A stretch of DNA of 64,000 bases from Pseudomonas viridiflava (GTDB taxonomy: Bacteria > Pseudomonadota > Gammaproteobacteria > Pseudomonadales > Pseudomonadaceae). The translations under genes and the position numbers were made by a program. The DNA is taken from the NCBI RefSeq assembly GCF_001642795.1, contig NZ_LKEH01000016.1, positions 1 to 64,000 on the forward strand, written 5' to 3'. The first letter of the stretch is position 1; every line of letters starts with the position of its first letter. This document shows, one piece after another, positions 46,589 through 57,429 of the stretch. A model generated the notes under the pieces. That model saw only the letters and a list, made by a program, of their open reading frames with translations, was not told where the DNA came from and made no database searches.

Positions 46589-47956
46589 ATGAGTGCCAAC
46601 CACAACCCGCAAACCCTCGAATGGCAAGCCTTGAGCAGCGAGCATCACCTGGCACCGTTCAGCGACTACAAACAACTGAAAGAGAAAGGCCCGCGCATCA
46701 TTACTCGCGCCGACGGCGTTTATCTGTGGGACAGCGAAGGCAATCGCATTCTGGACGGCATGTCCGGCCTGTGGTGCGTGGCCATCGGCTACGGCCGCGA
46801 AGAGCTGGCCGATGCCGCCAGCAAGCAGATGCGCGAGCTGCCTTATTACAACCTGTTTTTCCAGACCGCCCATCCACCGGTGCTGGAGCTGGCCAAGGCG
46901 ATTTCCGAGATCGCGCCTGAGGGCATGAACCACGTGTTCTTCACCGGCTCCGGTTCCGAAGGCAACGACACCATGCTGCGTATGGTCCGTCATTACTGGG
47001 CGCTCAAGGGCCAGCCGAACAAGAAGACCATCATCAGCCGCATCAACGGCTATCACGGCTCCACCGTCGCGGGCGCGAGCCTGGGCGGCATGACCTACAT
47101 GCACGAGCAGGGCGATCTGCCGATTCCGGGCATTGCGCACATCCCGCAGCCTTACTGGTTTGGCGAGGGCGGCGACATGACGCCGGATGAGTTCGGCGTG
47201 TGGGCAGCCGAGCACCTGGAACAGAAGATTCTCGAACTGGGCGTCGACAATGTCGGCGCGTTCATCGCCGAGCCGATTCAGGGCGCGGGTGGCGTCATCG
47301 TGCCGCCTGACACCTACTGGCCGAAGATCAAGGAGATCCTTTCGCGCTACGACATCCTGTTCGTCGCCGATGAAGTGATCTGTGGTTTCGGGCGCACCAG
47401 TGAGTGGTTCGGTAGCGATTTCTACGGCCTCAAGCCGGACATGATGACCATCGCCAAAGGCCTGACCTCAGGCTACGTGCCCATGGGCGGTCTGGTGGTG
47501 CGCAACGAAATCGTGGCCGTGCTCAATGAAGGCGGCGATTTCAACCATGGTTTCACCTATTCGGGTCATCCGGTGGCCGCCGCCGTGGCGCTGGAGAACA
47601 TTCGTATCCTGCGCGAAGAAAAGATCGTCGAACGGGTCAAGTCTGAAACGGCACCATATTTGCAAAAGCGTCTGCGTGAGTTGAGTGATCATCCACTGGT
47701 GGGCGAGGTCCGTGGCGTGGGGCTGCTGGGCGCCATTGAGCTGGTCAGGAACAAGGCAACCCGCGAGCGTTACACCGACAGGGGCGCGGGCATGATCTGC
47801 CGAACCTTCTGCTTCGATAATGGCCTGATCATGCGGGCCGTGGGCGATACCATGATCATCGCGCCGCCGCTGGTGATCACGTTCGAGCAGATTGATGAAC
47901 TGGTCGAGAAGGCTCGCAAGTGTCTGGACCTGACCCTGGCGGCATTGGAAGGGTAA
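46589..47956 (+). CDS. spuC: putrescine-pyruvate aminotransferase
   Basis: PLP-dependent class III aminotransferase of 455 residues. The cofactor lysine is Lys290 in MMTIAKGLTSGYVPMGG; FVADEVICGFGRTSEWFG holds the cofactor-binding Asp. It resembles P. aeruginosa SpuC, which moves an amino group from putrescine to pyruvate to give 4-aminobutyraldehyde and alanine. An AAAGGAAG site precedes the ATG. It lies between the GS-like gene and the SpuDEFGH importer, so glutamylation and direct transamination are encoded side by side. Confidence 0.9.
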   Translation: MSANHNPQTLEWQALSSEHHLAPFSDYKQLKEKGPRIITRADGVYLWDSEGNRILDGMSGLWCVAIGYGREELADAASKQMRELPYYNLFFQTAHPPVLELAKAISEIAPEGMNHVFFTGSGSEGNDTMLRMVRHYWALKGQPNKKTIISRINGYHGSTVAGASLGGMTYMHEQGDLPIPGIAHIPQPYWFGEGGDMTPDEFGVWAAEHLEQKILELGVDNVGAFIAEPIQGAGGVIVPPDTYWPKIKEILSRYDILFVADEVICGFGRTSEWFGSDFYGLKPDMMTIAKGLTSGYVPMGGLVVRNEIVAVLNEGGDFNHGFTYSGHPVAAAVALENIRILREEKIVERVKSETAPYLQKRLRELSDHPLVGEVRGVGLLGAIELVRNKATRERYTDRGAGMICRTFCFDNGLIMRAVGDTMIIAPPLVITFEQIDELVEKARKCLDLTLAALEG

Positions 47957-47999
47957 GAGATTGTTATCCGGTGTAGCGTTTGCACTGAGCACACCGGAT

Positions 48000-48086
48000 T
48001 GTGGGAGGCGGCTTGCCGGCGAAGCGTCCGTTCAGACAATGATATGGCGTCTGGAAGAACGCTTCGCCGACAAGCCGCCTCCCACA
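48000..48086. repeat. REP doublet (REPIN-like) between spuC and spuD
   Basis: GTGGGAGGCGGCTTGCCGGC and, inverted, GACAAGCCGCCTCCCAC enclose about 50 bases; inside, GAAGCG and CGCTTC also pair. It is the same family as 28526-28614. It lies in the 265-base gap between spuC and spuD and may shape the transcript there. Confidence 0.85.
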
Positions 48087-48221
48087 GGAAAAAGCGTTTC
48101 TTCAGCGGGATAAGGGCTGTTCGACAGGTGTCGGCTTGAAAGCCTGCCCATGAACTTGCCAGACTAATGGCTACAAGCCGCTAATCTAATCGGTCAGTGA
48201 TAAAAAACATTGGAGCTACGC

Positions 48222-49319
48222 ATGAAAAAATTTGGCAAGACCCTTCTCGCCCTGTCCATGATGGGCGTCGTGGCCACCGCTGCGCAGGCCGATGACAAAG
48301 TGCTGCACGTCTATAACTGGTCCGATTACATCGCGCCGGACACCGTTGCCAAGTTCGAGAAGGAATCGGGCATCAAGGTCGTCTACGACGTGTTCGACAG
48401 CAACGAGACGCTCGAAGCCAAATTGCTGGCCGGCAAGTCCGGTTACGACATCGTGGTGCCGTCCAACAACTTCCTCGCCAAGCAGATCAAGGCTGGCGTG
48501 TATCAGGAACTGGACAAGTCCAAGCTGCCTGACTGGAAGAACCTGAACGAATCGCTGCTCAAGGCGGTGTCGGTCAGCGACCCGGGCAACAAGCACGCCT
48601 TCCCGTACATGTGGGGCTCGATCGGTATCGGTATCAATCCGGAGAAGGTCAAGGCTGCGCTGGGTGCCGATGCACCGGTCAATTCCTGGGACCTGCTGTT
48701 CAAGCCCGAGAACGCGGCCAAGCTGAAGTCGTGCGGCATCAGCTTCCTCGATTCGCCGACCGAAATGCTGCCGATTGCCCTGCATTACCTGGGTTACCCG
48801 ACCGATTCGCAGGACAAGAAGCAACTGGCTGAAGCCGAAGCGCTGTTCATGAAGATCCGTCCTTCGATTGGCTACTTCCACTCGTCCAAGTACATCTCGG
48901 ACCTGGCCAACGGCAACATCTGCGTCGCAGTGGGCTACTCGGGTGATATCTACCAGGCCAAATCCCGTGCTGAAGAAGCAGGCGGCAAGGTCAAGGTTGC
49001 CTACAACATTCCGAAGGAAGGTGCTGGCAGCTTCTACGACATGGTCGCCATTCCCAAGGATGCCGAAAACGTCGAAGGCGCCTACAAGTTCATGACCTTC
49101 CTGATGAAGCCGGAAATCATGGCCGAGATCACCAACGCGGTGCGCTTCCCGAACGGCAACGCAGCGGCCACGCCTCTGGTCGACAAGGCAATCACCAGCG
49201 ATCCGGGCGTCTACCCGCCTGCTGACGTACAGGCCAAACTGTATGCCATCGCGGATCTGCCTGCCGCGACTCAGCGGATCATGACCCGCAGCTGGACCAA
49301 GATCAAATCAGGTAAATAA
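48222..49319 (+). CDS. spuD: putrescine-type periplasmic binding protein SpuD (PotF-like)
   Basis: Polyamine-binding protein of 365 residues with signal peptide [23 protein letters not shown]. The binding cleft has [28 protein letters not shown] and GAGSFYDM. Phe271 in that last motif corresponds, as I recall, to the Phe that makes P. aeruginosa SpuD prefer putrescine. The start at 48222 follows GGAG. It has a close paralogue next door (spuE). It works with SpuFGH encoded downstream. Confidence 0.9.
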   Translation: MKKFGKTLLALSMMGVVATAAQADDKVLHVYNWSDYIAPDTVAKFEKESGIKVVYDVFDSNETLEAKLLAGKSGYDIVVPSNNFLAKQIKAGVYQELDKSKLPDWKNLNESLLKAVSVSDPGNKHAFPYMWGSIGIGINPEKVKAALGADAPVNSWDLLFKPENAAKLKSCGISFLDSPTEMLPIALHYLGYPTDSQDKKQLAEAEALFMKIRPSIGYFHSSKYISDLANGNICVAVGYSGDIYQAKSRAEEAGGKVKVAYNIPKEGAGSFYDMVAIPKDAENVEGAYKFMTFLMKPEIMAEITNAVRFPNGNAAATPLVDKAITSDPGVYPPADVQAKLYAIADLPAATQRIMTRSWTKIKSGK

Positions 49320-49336
49320 GCCTGTCATGAAACCTG

Positions 49337-49370
49337 TGGAAGCTGCGTAGCCCTCGGCGCGCAGCTTCCA
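49337..49370 (+). terminator. hairpin between spuD and spuE
   Basis: TGGAAGCTGCG and CGCAGCTTCCA form a perfect 11-base stem with a 12-base loop, 18 bases after the spuD stop. There is no T-tract. It may partly terminate or protect the spuD message, giving more binding protein than permease. Confidence 0.55.
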
Positions 49371-49421
49371 ACAGACAGGAAAATTGCCGAAAACTTTGCT
49401 GGTTGGACTCATAGACGGTAA

Positions 49422-50585
<1,164 letters not shown>

Positions 50586-50641
50586 CAATCCAGCGCCCGG
50601 CCGTTTTGGCCGGGCTGCCTATCATGTTGGGAGTTTCACCC

Positions 50642-51784
50642 ATGGCAGTTGCCTCCGGCGCCTACAAGAAAGCCCTCGAAGGCGGTCAGCAACCCAAACA
50701 GGTGCTGGTCAAGATCGATCGCGTCACGAAAAAATTCGACGAGACGATTGCTGTGGACGACGTGTCCCTGCAAATCAACAAGGGTGAGATCTTCGCCCTG
50801 CTCGGCGGATCGGGCTCCGGCAAGTCCACACTGCTGCGCATGCTGGCAGGCTTCGAGCGTCCGACCGAGGGTCGCATCTACCTCGACGGCGTCGACATCA
50901 CCGACATGCCGCCGTACGAACGTCCGATCAACATGATGTTCCAGTCCTACGCTCTGTTCCCGCACATGACCGTGGCCGACAACATCGCTTTCGGTCTCAA
51001 GCAGGACAGGCTGGCCAAGTCGGAAATCGACGCCCGCGTGGCCGAAATGCTCAAGCTGGTGCAGATGACCCAGTACGCCAAGCGCAAGCCGCATCAGCTT
51101 TCGGGCGGGCAGCGTCAGCGTGTCGCCCTGGCCCGCTCGCTGGCCAAGAAGCCCAAACTGCTGCTGCTCGATGAGCCCATGGGCGCGCTGGACAAGAAGC
51201 TGCGTTCGCAGATGCAGCTGGAGCTGGTGGAAATCATCGAGCGCGTGGGTGTGACCTGCGTGATGGTGACTCACGATCAGGAAGAGGCCATGACCATGGC
51301 CGAGCGCATCGCGATCATGCACCTGGGCTGGATCGCCCAGATCGGCAGCCCGATCGACATCTACGAAACCCCGACCAGCCGTCTGGTGTGTGAGTTCATC
51401 GGCAGCGTCAACCTGTTCGAAGGCGAAGTGATCGAGGACATGGAAGGCCATGCGCTGATCCGCAGCCCCGAGCTTGAGCGCAATATTTATGTCGGCCACG
51501 GCGTGAGTACGTCCGTGGAAGACAAGAGCATCACCTACGCGCTACGTCCGGAAAAACTGCTGATCACCACCGAGCAGCCGGGCTTTGAATACAACTGGTC
51601 GCGCGGCAAGGTCCATGACATTGCCTACCTGGGCGGTCATTCGGTGTTCTACGTCGAACTGCCTGGCGGCAAGCTGGTGCAGTCCTTCGTGGCCAACGCC
51701 GAGCGTCAGGGCGCGCGTCCGACCTGGGGCGATGAAGTCTACGTGTGGTGGGAAGACGACAGCGGCGTGGTACTGCGCTCATGA
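50642..51784 (+). CDS. spuF: polyamine ABC transporter ATPase
   Basis: PotA/PotG-type ATPase of 380 residues. Walker A GGSGSGKST near 58, [27 protein letters not shown] signature, Walker B LLLLDEPMGALD, and a C-terminal TOBE-like domain (about 290-375). The start at 50642 gives a normal N-terminus; a GGGAG box lies about 10 bases upstream. It energises SpuGH for putrescine and spermidine import. Its stop overlaps the spuG start (ATGA). Confidence 0.92.
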   Translation: MAVASGAYKKALEGGQQPKQVLVKIDRVTKKFDETIAVDDVSLQINKGEIFALLGGSGSGKSTLLRMLAGFERPTEGRIYLDGVDITDMPPYERPINMMFQSYALFPHMTVADNIAFGLKQDRLAKSEIDARVAEMLKLVQMTQYAKRKPHQLSGGQRQRVALARSLAKKPKLLLLDEPMGALDKKLRSQMQLELVEIIERVGVTCVMVTHDQEEAMTMAERIAIMHLGWIAQIGSPIDIYETPTSRLVCEFIGSVNLFEGEVIEDMEGHALIRSPELERNIYVGHGVSTSVEDKSITYALRPEKLLITTEQPGFEYNWSRGKVHDIAYLGGHSVFYVELPGGKLVQSFVANAERQGARPTWGDEVYVWWEDDSGVVLRS

Positions 51785-52701
51785 AAATCCGCAAGATCAA
51801 GCGCGCCTTCGGGCGCATCATGCCCAACGGTCGGCAGATGGTCATTGGCGTGCCGTTCCTCTGGCTGTTTCTGTTCTTTGCGCTGCCGTTCCTGATCGTC
51901 ATCAAGATCAGCTTCGCCGAGGCTGACGTCGCCATCCCGCCGTATACGGAAATCTTCAGCTACGCCGAAGAGAAACTGCAGTTGGTGCTCAACCTCGCCA
52001 ACTACACCTTGCTGACGGGCGATGACCTGTACGTTTCGGCGTACCTGGGTTCGCTGAAAATGGCCTTCATCAGCACGCTGCTGTGCCTGCTGATCGGCTA
52101 CCCGATGGCCTACGCCATCGCCAATGCGCGCAAGGACATCCAGACGGTTCTGTTGCTGCTGATCATGATGCCGACCTGGACCGCGATCCTGATTCGCGTC
52201 TACGCCTGGATGGGCATTCTCAGCAACAACGGGCTGCTCAATGCATTTCTGATGTGGCTGGGCCTGATCAACGAGCCGTTGCAGATCCTCAACACCAATC
52301 TGGCGGTGTACATCGGCGTGGTCTATTCCTACCTGCCGTTCATGATCCTGCCGCTGTACGCCAACCTCGTGAAGCACGACACCAGCCTGCTGGAAGCCGC
52401 GTCCGATCTGGGGTCGAGCACCTTCAACAGTTTCTGGAAGATCACCGTGCCGCTGTCCAAGAACGGCGTGATCGCCGGCTGCATGCTGGTGTTCATCCCG
52501 GTCGTCGGCGAGTTCGTGATCCCCGAGCTGCTGGGCGGGCCGGAAACCCTGATGATCGGCCGCGTGCTGTGGCAGGAATTCTTCAACAACCGTGACTGGC
52601 CCGTGGCTTCGGCGCTGGCGGTCATCATGCTGCTGGTGCTCATTGTGCCGATCATCCTGTTCAACCGCAGTCAGGCCAAAGAACTGGAGGGCAAGGCATG
52701 A
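51781..52701 (+). CDS. spuG: polyamine ABC transporter permease (PotH-like)
   Basis: Inner-membrane permease of 306 residues with six helices; first helix VIGVPFLWLFLFFALPFLIV. The EAA loop is EAASDLGSSTFNSFWKITVPL. PotH/PotB-type. It is coupled by ATGA to both spuF and spuH. Confidence 0.92.
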   Translation: MKIRKIKRAFGRIMPNGRQMVIGVPFLWLFLFFALPFLIVIKISFAEADVAIPPYTEIFSYAEEKLQLVLNLANYTLLTGDDLYVSAYLGSLKMAFISTLLCLLIGYPMAYAIANARKDIQTVLLLLIMMPTWTAILIRVYAWMGILSNNGLLNAFLMWLGLINEPLQILNTNLAVYIGVVYSYLPFMILPLYANLVKHDTSLLEAASDLGSSTFNSFWKITVPLSKNGVIAGCMLVFIPVVGEFVIPELLGGPETLMIGRVLWQEFFNNRDWPVASALAVIMLLVLIVPIILFNRSQAKELEGKA

Positions 52702-53579
52702 AGACCTTTCGATTCTCGAACCTGATGCTGGTCCTCGGTCTGCTGTTCATCTATGCGCCGATGGTCATTCTGGTCATCTACTCGTTCAACGCCTCGCAAC
52801 TGGTGACGGTCTGGGGCGGCTGGTCGGTGAAGTGGTACGTGGGCCTGCTGGACAACTCGCAACTGATGGGCTCGGTGATGCGCTCGCTGGAAATCGCCTG
52901 CTACACCGCCATCGCGGCGGTGGCGCTGGGGACAATGGCGGCGTTCGTGCTGACCCGCATCACACGCTTCAAGGGCCGGACCTTCTTCGGCGGGCTGGTC
53001 ACGGCACCGCTGGTGATGCCGGAAGTGATCACCGGTCTGTCGTTATTGCTGCTGTTCGTGGCGATGGCGCAGCTGATCGGCTGGCCACAGGAACGCGGCA
53101 TCGTGACCATCTGGATCGCGCACACGACGTTCTGTGCGGCTTATGTGGCGGTCGTGGTGTCGGCGCGCCTGCGTGAGCTGGACCTGTCGATTGAAGAGGC
53201 GGCGATGGACCTGGGGGCGCGTCCGTGGAAGGTGTTCTTCCTGATCACCATCCCGATGATCGCGCCATCGCTGGCGGCGGGCGGCATGATGTCCTTCGCA
53301 CTGTCGCTGGACGACCTGGTCCTGGCCAGCTTCGTCTCCGGGCCGGGTTCGACGACCTTGCCGATGGAAGTGTTCTCGGCCGTGCGTCTGGGCGTGAAGC
53401 CTGAGATCAACGCGGTGGCGAGCCTGATTCTGCTGGCCGTCTCGCTGGCCACCTTTCTGGTCTGGTTCTTCACCCGCCGTGCGGAAAACAACCGCAAACG
53501 CGCGATCCAGCAAGCCATCGAGGAAAGCGCCGCCGACTCCTGGAAACAACCCGACCCACGCCGCGCCCCGGCTGCGTGA
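52698..53579 (+). CDS. spuH: polyamine ABC transporter permease (PotI-like)
   Basis: Inner-membrane permease of 293 residues with six helices; EAA loop EEAAMDLGARPWKVFFLITIPM. PotI/PotC-type partner of SpuG. The C-terminal tail after the last helix is long, charged and proline-rich (about 30 residues). Last gene of the spu operon; a repeat block starts directly after its stop. Confidence 0.92.
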   Translation: MKTFRFSNLMLVLGLLFIYAPMVILVIYSFNASQLVTVWGGWSVKWYVGLLDNSQLMGSVMRSLEIACYTAIAAVALGTMAAFVLTRITRFKGRTFFGGLVTAPLVMPEVITGLSLLLLFVAMAQLIGWPQERGIVTIWIAHTTFCAAYVAVVVSARLRELDLSIEEAAMDLGARPWKVFFLITIPMIAPSLAAGGMMSFALSLDDLVLASFVSGPGSTTLPMEVFSAVRLGVKPEINAVASLILLAVSLATFLVWFFTRRAENNRKRAIQQAIEESAADSWKQPDPRRAPAA

Positions 53580-53585
53580 CGCTGA

Positions 53586-53890
53586 TCGTTCCTACGCTGC
53601 GCTCATCGTTTGATCGTTCCCACGCTCTGCGTGGGAATGCCTCCCAGGACGCTCCGCGTCCGCTCTCGAAGGTGGCGCAGATGCACGTCCAAGCTCCAGC
53701 GTTATCCACGTCATGCGCTCGGCTCACTGAATCCTCAGTCTGTGCCATTTGTGACGCAAAGCGTCACGGGCTGCATGCCCACGCGGAGCATTGGCACGAT
53801 CAATATCGCGCAATGATCGTTCCTCACGCTCCGATGGGCACGATCAGTGTTGAGGCAGACTTGTGTATAACGATGGGCACGATCAGTGTC
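53586..53890. repeat. long composite intergenic repeat block
   Basis: It contains CGTTCCCACGCTCTGCGTGGG, GGACGCTCCGCGTCC, a non-palindromic core at about 53665-53760 that is the reverse complement of 12550-12640, GTGACGCAAAGCGTCAC, and two copies of GGGCACGATCAGTGT separated by an ACTTGTGTATAA spacer. The gap 53580-53895 holds no gene and separates the convergent spuH and hacB. Confidence 0.85.
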
Positions 53891-53895
53891 CTCGC

Positions 53896-56283
53896 TCACT
53901 GCCCCGGCACGAACCTCAACACCCCTTCGGTGTGCTCGACCACGTCCTGTTCGCTGAAGTGCTGTTTCATGTACTCGCCATTGATGTAGGCCTTGGCCTG
54001 ATCCGAGTAGTGCTTGTCGAACGGTACGCCGCTCTGGCCGACGGGGTTGATGCCCAGGCTGTTGGCGGGGTCGGCGAAGTCGATGATGCGGCGGGTCGAG
54101 GGGCCGTAGTTCACGGGCCACGGCGCAGGGCGAATGCTGGCTGACAGGTTGTTCGGCACTTCATGCGTACCCGGCGCCGGGTAGGGGCCGACGTTCAGCA
54201 CTTTATCCAATGGCTTCTGTGAGCCCAGCGGATGTCCATGGGTCAATGTGTGCGCTCTGCCCCAGACCCATTCGTCCGGGTTGTTGCCGTACAGGGATTT
54301 GAGATGCGAAACGCTGGCACGCCACGCAACCTTGACGGTATTGGCGCGGCTTTCTTCGTGAGGTGAGTTGCGGTTGTTCCACCAGGGAGAGTCGGCATCA
54401 GCGGCCAGACGCGGCAGCGCCATGTCCAGCGAGCGTGTCGTCAGGAGCGTCTGGAACAGGTCATCGCCCAGTTCATCGTGGAAAGTTTCTTCAGTGATGT
54501 CGAACAGGAACTGGTTGAACAGCGTCGCACCCACCGAGTCCAGCGAATACTCGCCGTTCCAACTGGCCATCCGCTCCACCAGCGCCAGTTCCTCAGGGTC
54601 GCTGACCACGCTGCGCAGCACTGGAATCAGCGGCCGGAGGATGCTCGGCGCGTAATCAGTCCGTGTGCCCAGTTGCAGCTTCTTGTTGGCCTCCACATCC
54701 CACTTGACCGAGGCGTCACTCAGCTGACGGTCAAGCTGTTGGCCACGCTCAGGCGGGTTGTAGTAACCCGGAATCTGCATCCCGGTGGGCGAGAGCGGCT
54801 GGAAGTTGGCCGACACGATGTAGCCTCGTGCCGGATTCTCTTCCTGCGGGTTGGCGCTGAAAGGGTAGAAACCCAGTTTGTCGGCCTGCGCCGTGCTGCC
54901 ATCGAGGATGTAGGTCGGGTTGACGCCTTCCGGCCGGATCGGCAATTGCGCCGTTGCCCACCAGCCGATGTCACCCTTGGCGTTGGCCCAGACGATGTTC
55001 AGGCCGGGCGCCTGGATCTTCTCGGCCGCGCTGCGCATCTTCTCTCGCGTGTCGGCGCGGTTGGCCTCATAGAAACCGTCCAGCACCGGGTTGTCCGACA
55101 CCAGGAATGACCACCACATCGCGATGGGCACCTGTCCTGCATTCTTGCCCATCGCATCGTTGACGACAGGGCCATGCGGCGACTCCAGAAGGCTCAGCGT
55201 GACAGGCGCTTGGCCCTTGACCGCAATCTGCTGTTCGGTGCGGGTCATCTCGACCCACTGACCGTGATACCAGACCTGATTGGGGTTTTCAGGATTGGTC
55301 TTCTCGGCGATCAGGTCCATGTCGTCGTTCTGGAACATGGTCAGGCTCCAGCCGAAGTCCATGTTGTGGCCCAGAAACGCAAACGGATTCAGCGGCTGAA
55401 AATGCCCGTACAGTTCGAAGCCCGGTGCCGACAGCTGCGCCTCGTACCAGGCCGCAGGCACCGAGAAGCGGATGTGCGGGTCGCCCGCCAGAATGGGTTT
55501 GCCGCTTTGCGTGCGGCTGCCGGAAATCGCCCAGGCATTGCTGCCTTCGAATTGCGGCAGGCCAGCCTGTTCAAATGCTTCATTGCTCAGTTTCGCCAGC
55601 GCGCCAAGGCCTTTCCAGTCCGCACCAGTCAGCGCGGGCTTCTGGTCCAGCACGCCGTTCGGGTGCCAATCCAGATCAAAAACCTTAAGGTACTGCGGGC
55701 CCAACTGGTCGCGCACATAGGTCATCAAGGGTTCGGTACGCAATGCCGAAGCAAAACTGTAGGCCAGATAGCCACCGATGCTGAGCGTGTCTTCAGCGCT
55801 GAACGGCCGCTTGGGGATGCCCAGTGCGTCGGACTCCATCGGCCTTGCGTGGGTGTCCTGATACTGGTTGATGCCATCGAGATAGGCTTCAAGGGCCTTC
55901 CACATCGGCGTGTTCTTGTCCTGACGCGCCACATAGGCCGCCGCGTGATCACGGATGCGCAGGCTGCGGAACAGCTTGTCGGTCTCGATCAGATTCGGAC
56001 CCAGGATTTCGGCCAGTTCGCCACGCGCCAGACGCCTTATCATTTCCATCTGGAACAGCCGGTCCTGAGCCTGGACATAGCCCAGGGTGCGGTACAGGTC
56101 CGCTTCGTTTTCGGCACGTATATGCGGCACACCGCGTTCGTCGTAGCGCACGCTGACCGGCCCCTGCAGACGGCTCATGGCAATCTCGCCCTCGCGCACC
56201 GGCTGTTTGCTGTGGACGTACCAGCCTGCGCCACTGGCAACGATGGCGATGATGAGGGCAAGGGCGATCAGGCTGCGTTTCAT
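53896..56283 (-). CDS. hacB: penicillin-acylase-family protein, probable acyl-homoserine-lactone acylase (HacB-like)
   Basis: Ntn-hydrolase precursor of 795 residues. N-terminal signal/anchor (RSLIALALIIAIVASGAGWYV), an alpha-chain region to about 235, then the self-cleavage and nucleophile Ser248 in EGSNAWAISGSRTQSG, and a beta chain with HNMDFGWSLT and the Asn/Arg network. Such enzymes become two-chain periplasmic amidases. Just after spuH is where, as I recall, P. aeruginosa carries hacB (PA0305), an acyl-homoserine-lactone acylase. I name it on that basis; penicillin-type amidase activity on other acyl amides is possible. Confidence 0.75.
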   Translation of the reverse strand: MKRSLIALALIIAIVASGAGWYVHSKQPVREGEIAMSRLQGPVSVRYDERGVPHIRAENEADLYRTLGYVQAQDRLFQMEMIRRLARGELAEILGPNLIETDKLFRSLRIRDHAAAYVARQDKNTPMWKALEAYLDGINQYQDTHARPMESDALGIPKRPFSAEDTLSIGGYLAYSFASALRTEPLMTYVRDQLGPQYLKVFDLDWHPNGVLDQKPALTGADWKGLGALAKLSNEAFEQAGLPQFEGSNAWAISGSRTQSGKPILAGDPHIRFSVPAAWYEAQLSAPGFELYGHFQPLNPFAFLGHNMDFGWSLTMFQNDDMDLIAEKTNPENPNQVWYHGQWVEMTRTEQQIAVKGQAPVTLSLLESPHGPVVNDAMGKNAGQVPIAMWWSFLVSDNPVLDGFYEANRADTREKMRSAAEKIQAPGLNIVWANAKGDIGWWATAQLPIRPEGVNPTYILDGSTAQADKLGFYPFSANPQEENPARGYIVSANFQPLSPTGMQIPGYYNPPERGQQLDRQLSDASVKWDVEANKKLQLGTRTDYAPSILRPLIPVLRSVVSDPEELALVERMASWNGEYSLDSVGATLFNQFLFDITEETFHDELGDDLFQTLLTTRSLDMALPRLAADADSPWWNNRNSPHEESRANTVKVAWRASVSHLKSLYGNNPDEWVWGRAHTLTHGHPLGSQKPLDKVLNVGPYPAPGTHEVPNNLSASIRPAPWPVNYGPSTRRIIDFADPANSLGINPVGQSGVPFDKHYSDQAKAYINGEYMKQHFSEQDVVEHTEGVLRFVPGQ

Positions 56284-56487
56284 CCGGTTCCTCTATGAGT
56301 GGCGTATTGCGGGGATGAAGGCTACCGTTTTGGCTCAGGGCTGGGTAGTGAAGATACCGGGCAGATACAATGCGCACGTTGTGTAAAAAACGTTTTAACT
56401 GTGTCGGTCTGGCTTGTCATGTCCAGGCAGACAGAAGACTATCCCTGCATCATCTGCTCGCGGCGCTTGCCCGAATCTGGAAGGCCC

Positions 56488-57429
56488 ATGTCCGTAACGT
56501 TCGACCCCGATAATCTGCGTGCCAGCCTGTTGCCGCTGGGCATCATCGATCCGCTTTCGCCGGATGGACAGGCGTACCAGCGCTTCTATGGACTGGGCGG
56601 TCTGGGCGGTGAGAACGTGATTCGCAGCTGGCTCGGGCGGCTGGATGTGGCGGGGTACGAGATCGTCGGGCAGGTGTGGATTCCCGAGAATGCCGTCGCA
56701 ACGCTGTTTCTGTTCCACGGCTTCTATGACCACATGGGCCTGTACCGGCACGTGATCGAATGGGCGCTGGGGCAGGGCTTTGCGGTGATTTCCTGCGACC
56801 TGCCGGGCCACGGGCTTTCCAGCGGCAGCCGCGCAAGCATCAACGACTTCGCGGAATATCAGGCCGTGCTGCAGCAACTGCTGCTGGAAGCGCAGGCCCT
56901 CAGACTGCCGCAGCCCTGGCATCTGTGTGGCCAGAGCACCGGCGGTGCCATCGTGATCGATCATTTGCTCAATCAGGGTGCCGACAGCCCAGCGCAAGGA
57001 CAGGTGATTCTGCTGTCGCCACTGGTGCGCCCGCGTGCCTGGGGCTGGTCGCGGCTCAGTTACTACCTGCTCAAGCCCTTCGTGACCGGCATCGCCCGAC
57101 GTTTCACCGAAAACTCCAACGCCCCGGCCTTCCTGCCGTTCCTGCTGGCCGACCCGTTGCAGCCCAATCGACTGCCGACCGCCTGGGTCGGTGCGCTGGC
57201 GCAATGGATCGTACGTATCGAAAGCGCGCCACGCAGCACACGCAGTCCGTTGATCATTCAGGGTGAGGCGGACATGACGGTGGACTGGCTGCACAACCTG
57301 AGCGTTCTGAAGGACAAATTCAGCGAACCGCAGATCCTGATGCTCGGCCCCGCTCGCCATCACCTGGCCAACGAACTGCCGGAGTTGCGCGCACGGTACT
57401 TCGATTTTCTGGCGGAGCGGTTGCGTTAA
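56488..57429 (+). CDS. alpha/beta-hydrolase, monoacylglycerol lipase-like
   Basis: Serine hydrolase of 313 residues. Nucleophile Ser150 in CGQSTGGAIV, oxyanion-loop HGF at 77-79, acid Asp262 in IIQGEADMTVDW, His291 or His292 in GPARHHLANE. It resembles lysophospholipase/monoglyceride lipases (Hydrolase_4 family). The start at 56488 follows GGAAGG; a longer frame from 56299 reads into the leader. Substrate unknown. Its stop overlaps the convergent small gene by four bases. Confidence 0.85.
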   Translation: MSVTFDPDNLRASLLPLGIIDPLSPDGQAYQRFYGLGGLGGENVIRSWLGRLDVAGYEIVGQVWIPENAVATLFLFHGFYDHMGLYRHVIEWALGQGFAVISCDLPGHGLSSGSRASINDFAEYQAVLQQLLLEAQALRLPQPWHLCGQSTGGAIVIDHLLNQGADSPAQGQVILLSPLVRPRAWGWSRLSYYLLKPFVTGIARRFTENSNAPAFLPFLLADPLQPNRLPTAWVGALAQWIVRIESAPRSTRSPLIIQGEADMTVDWLHNLSVLKDKFSEPQILMLGPARHHLANELPELRARYFDFLAERLR

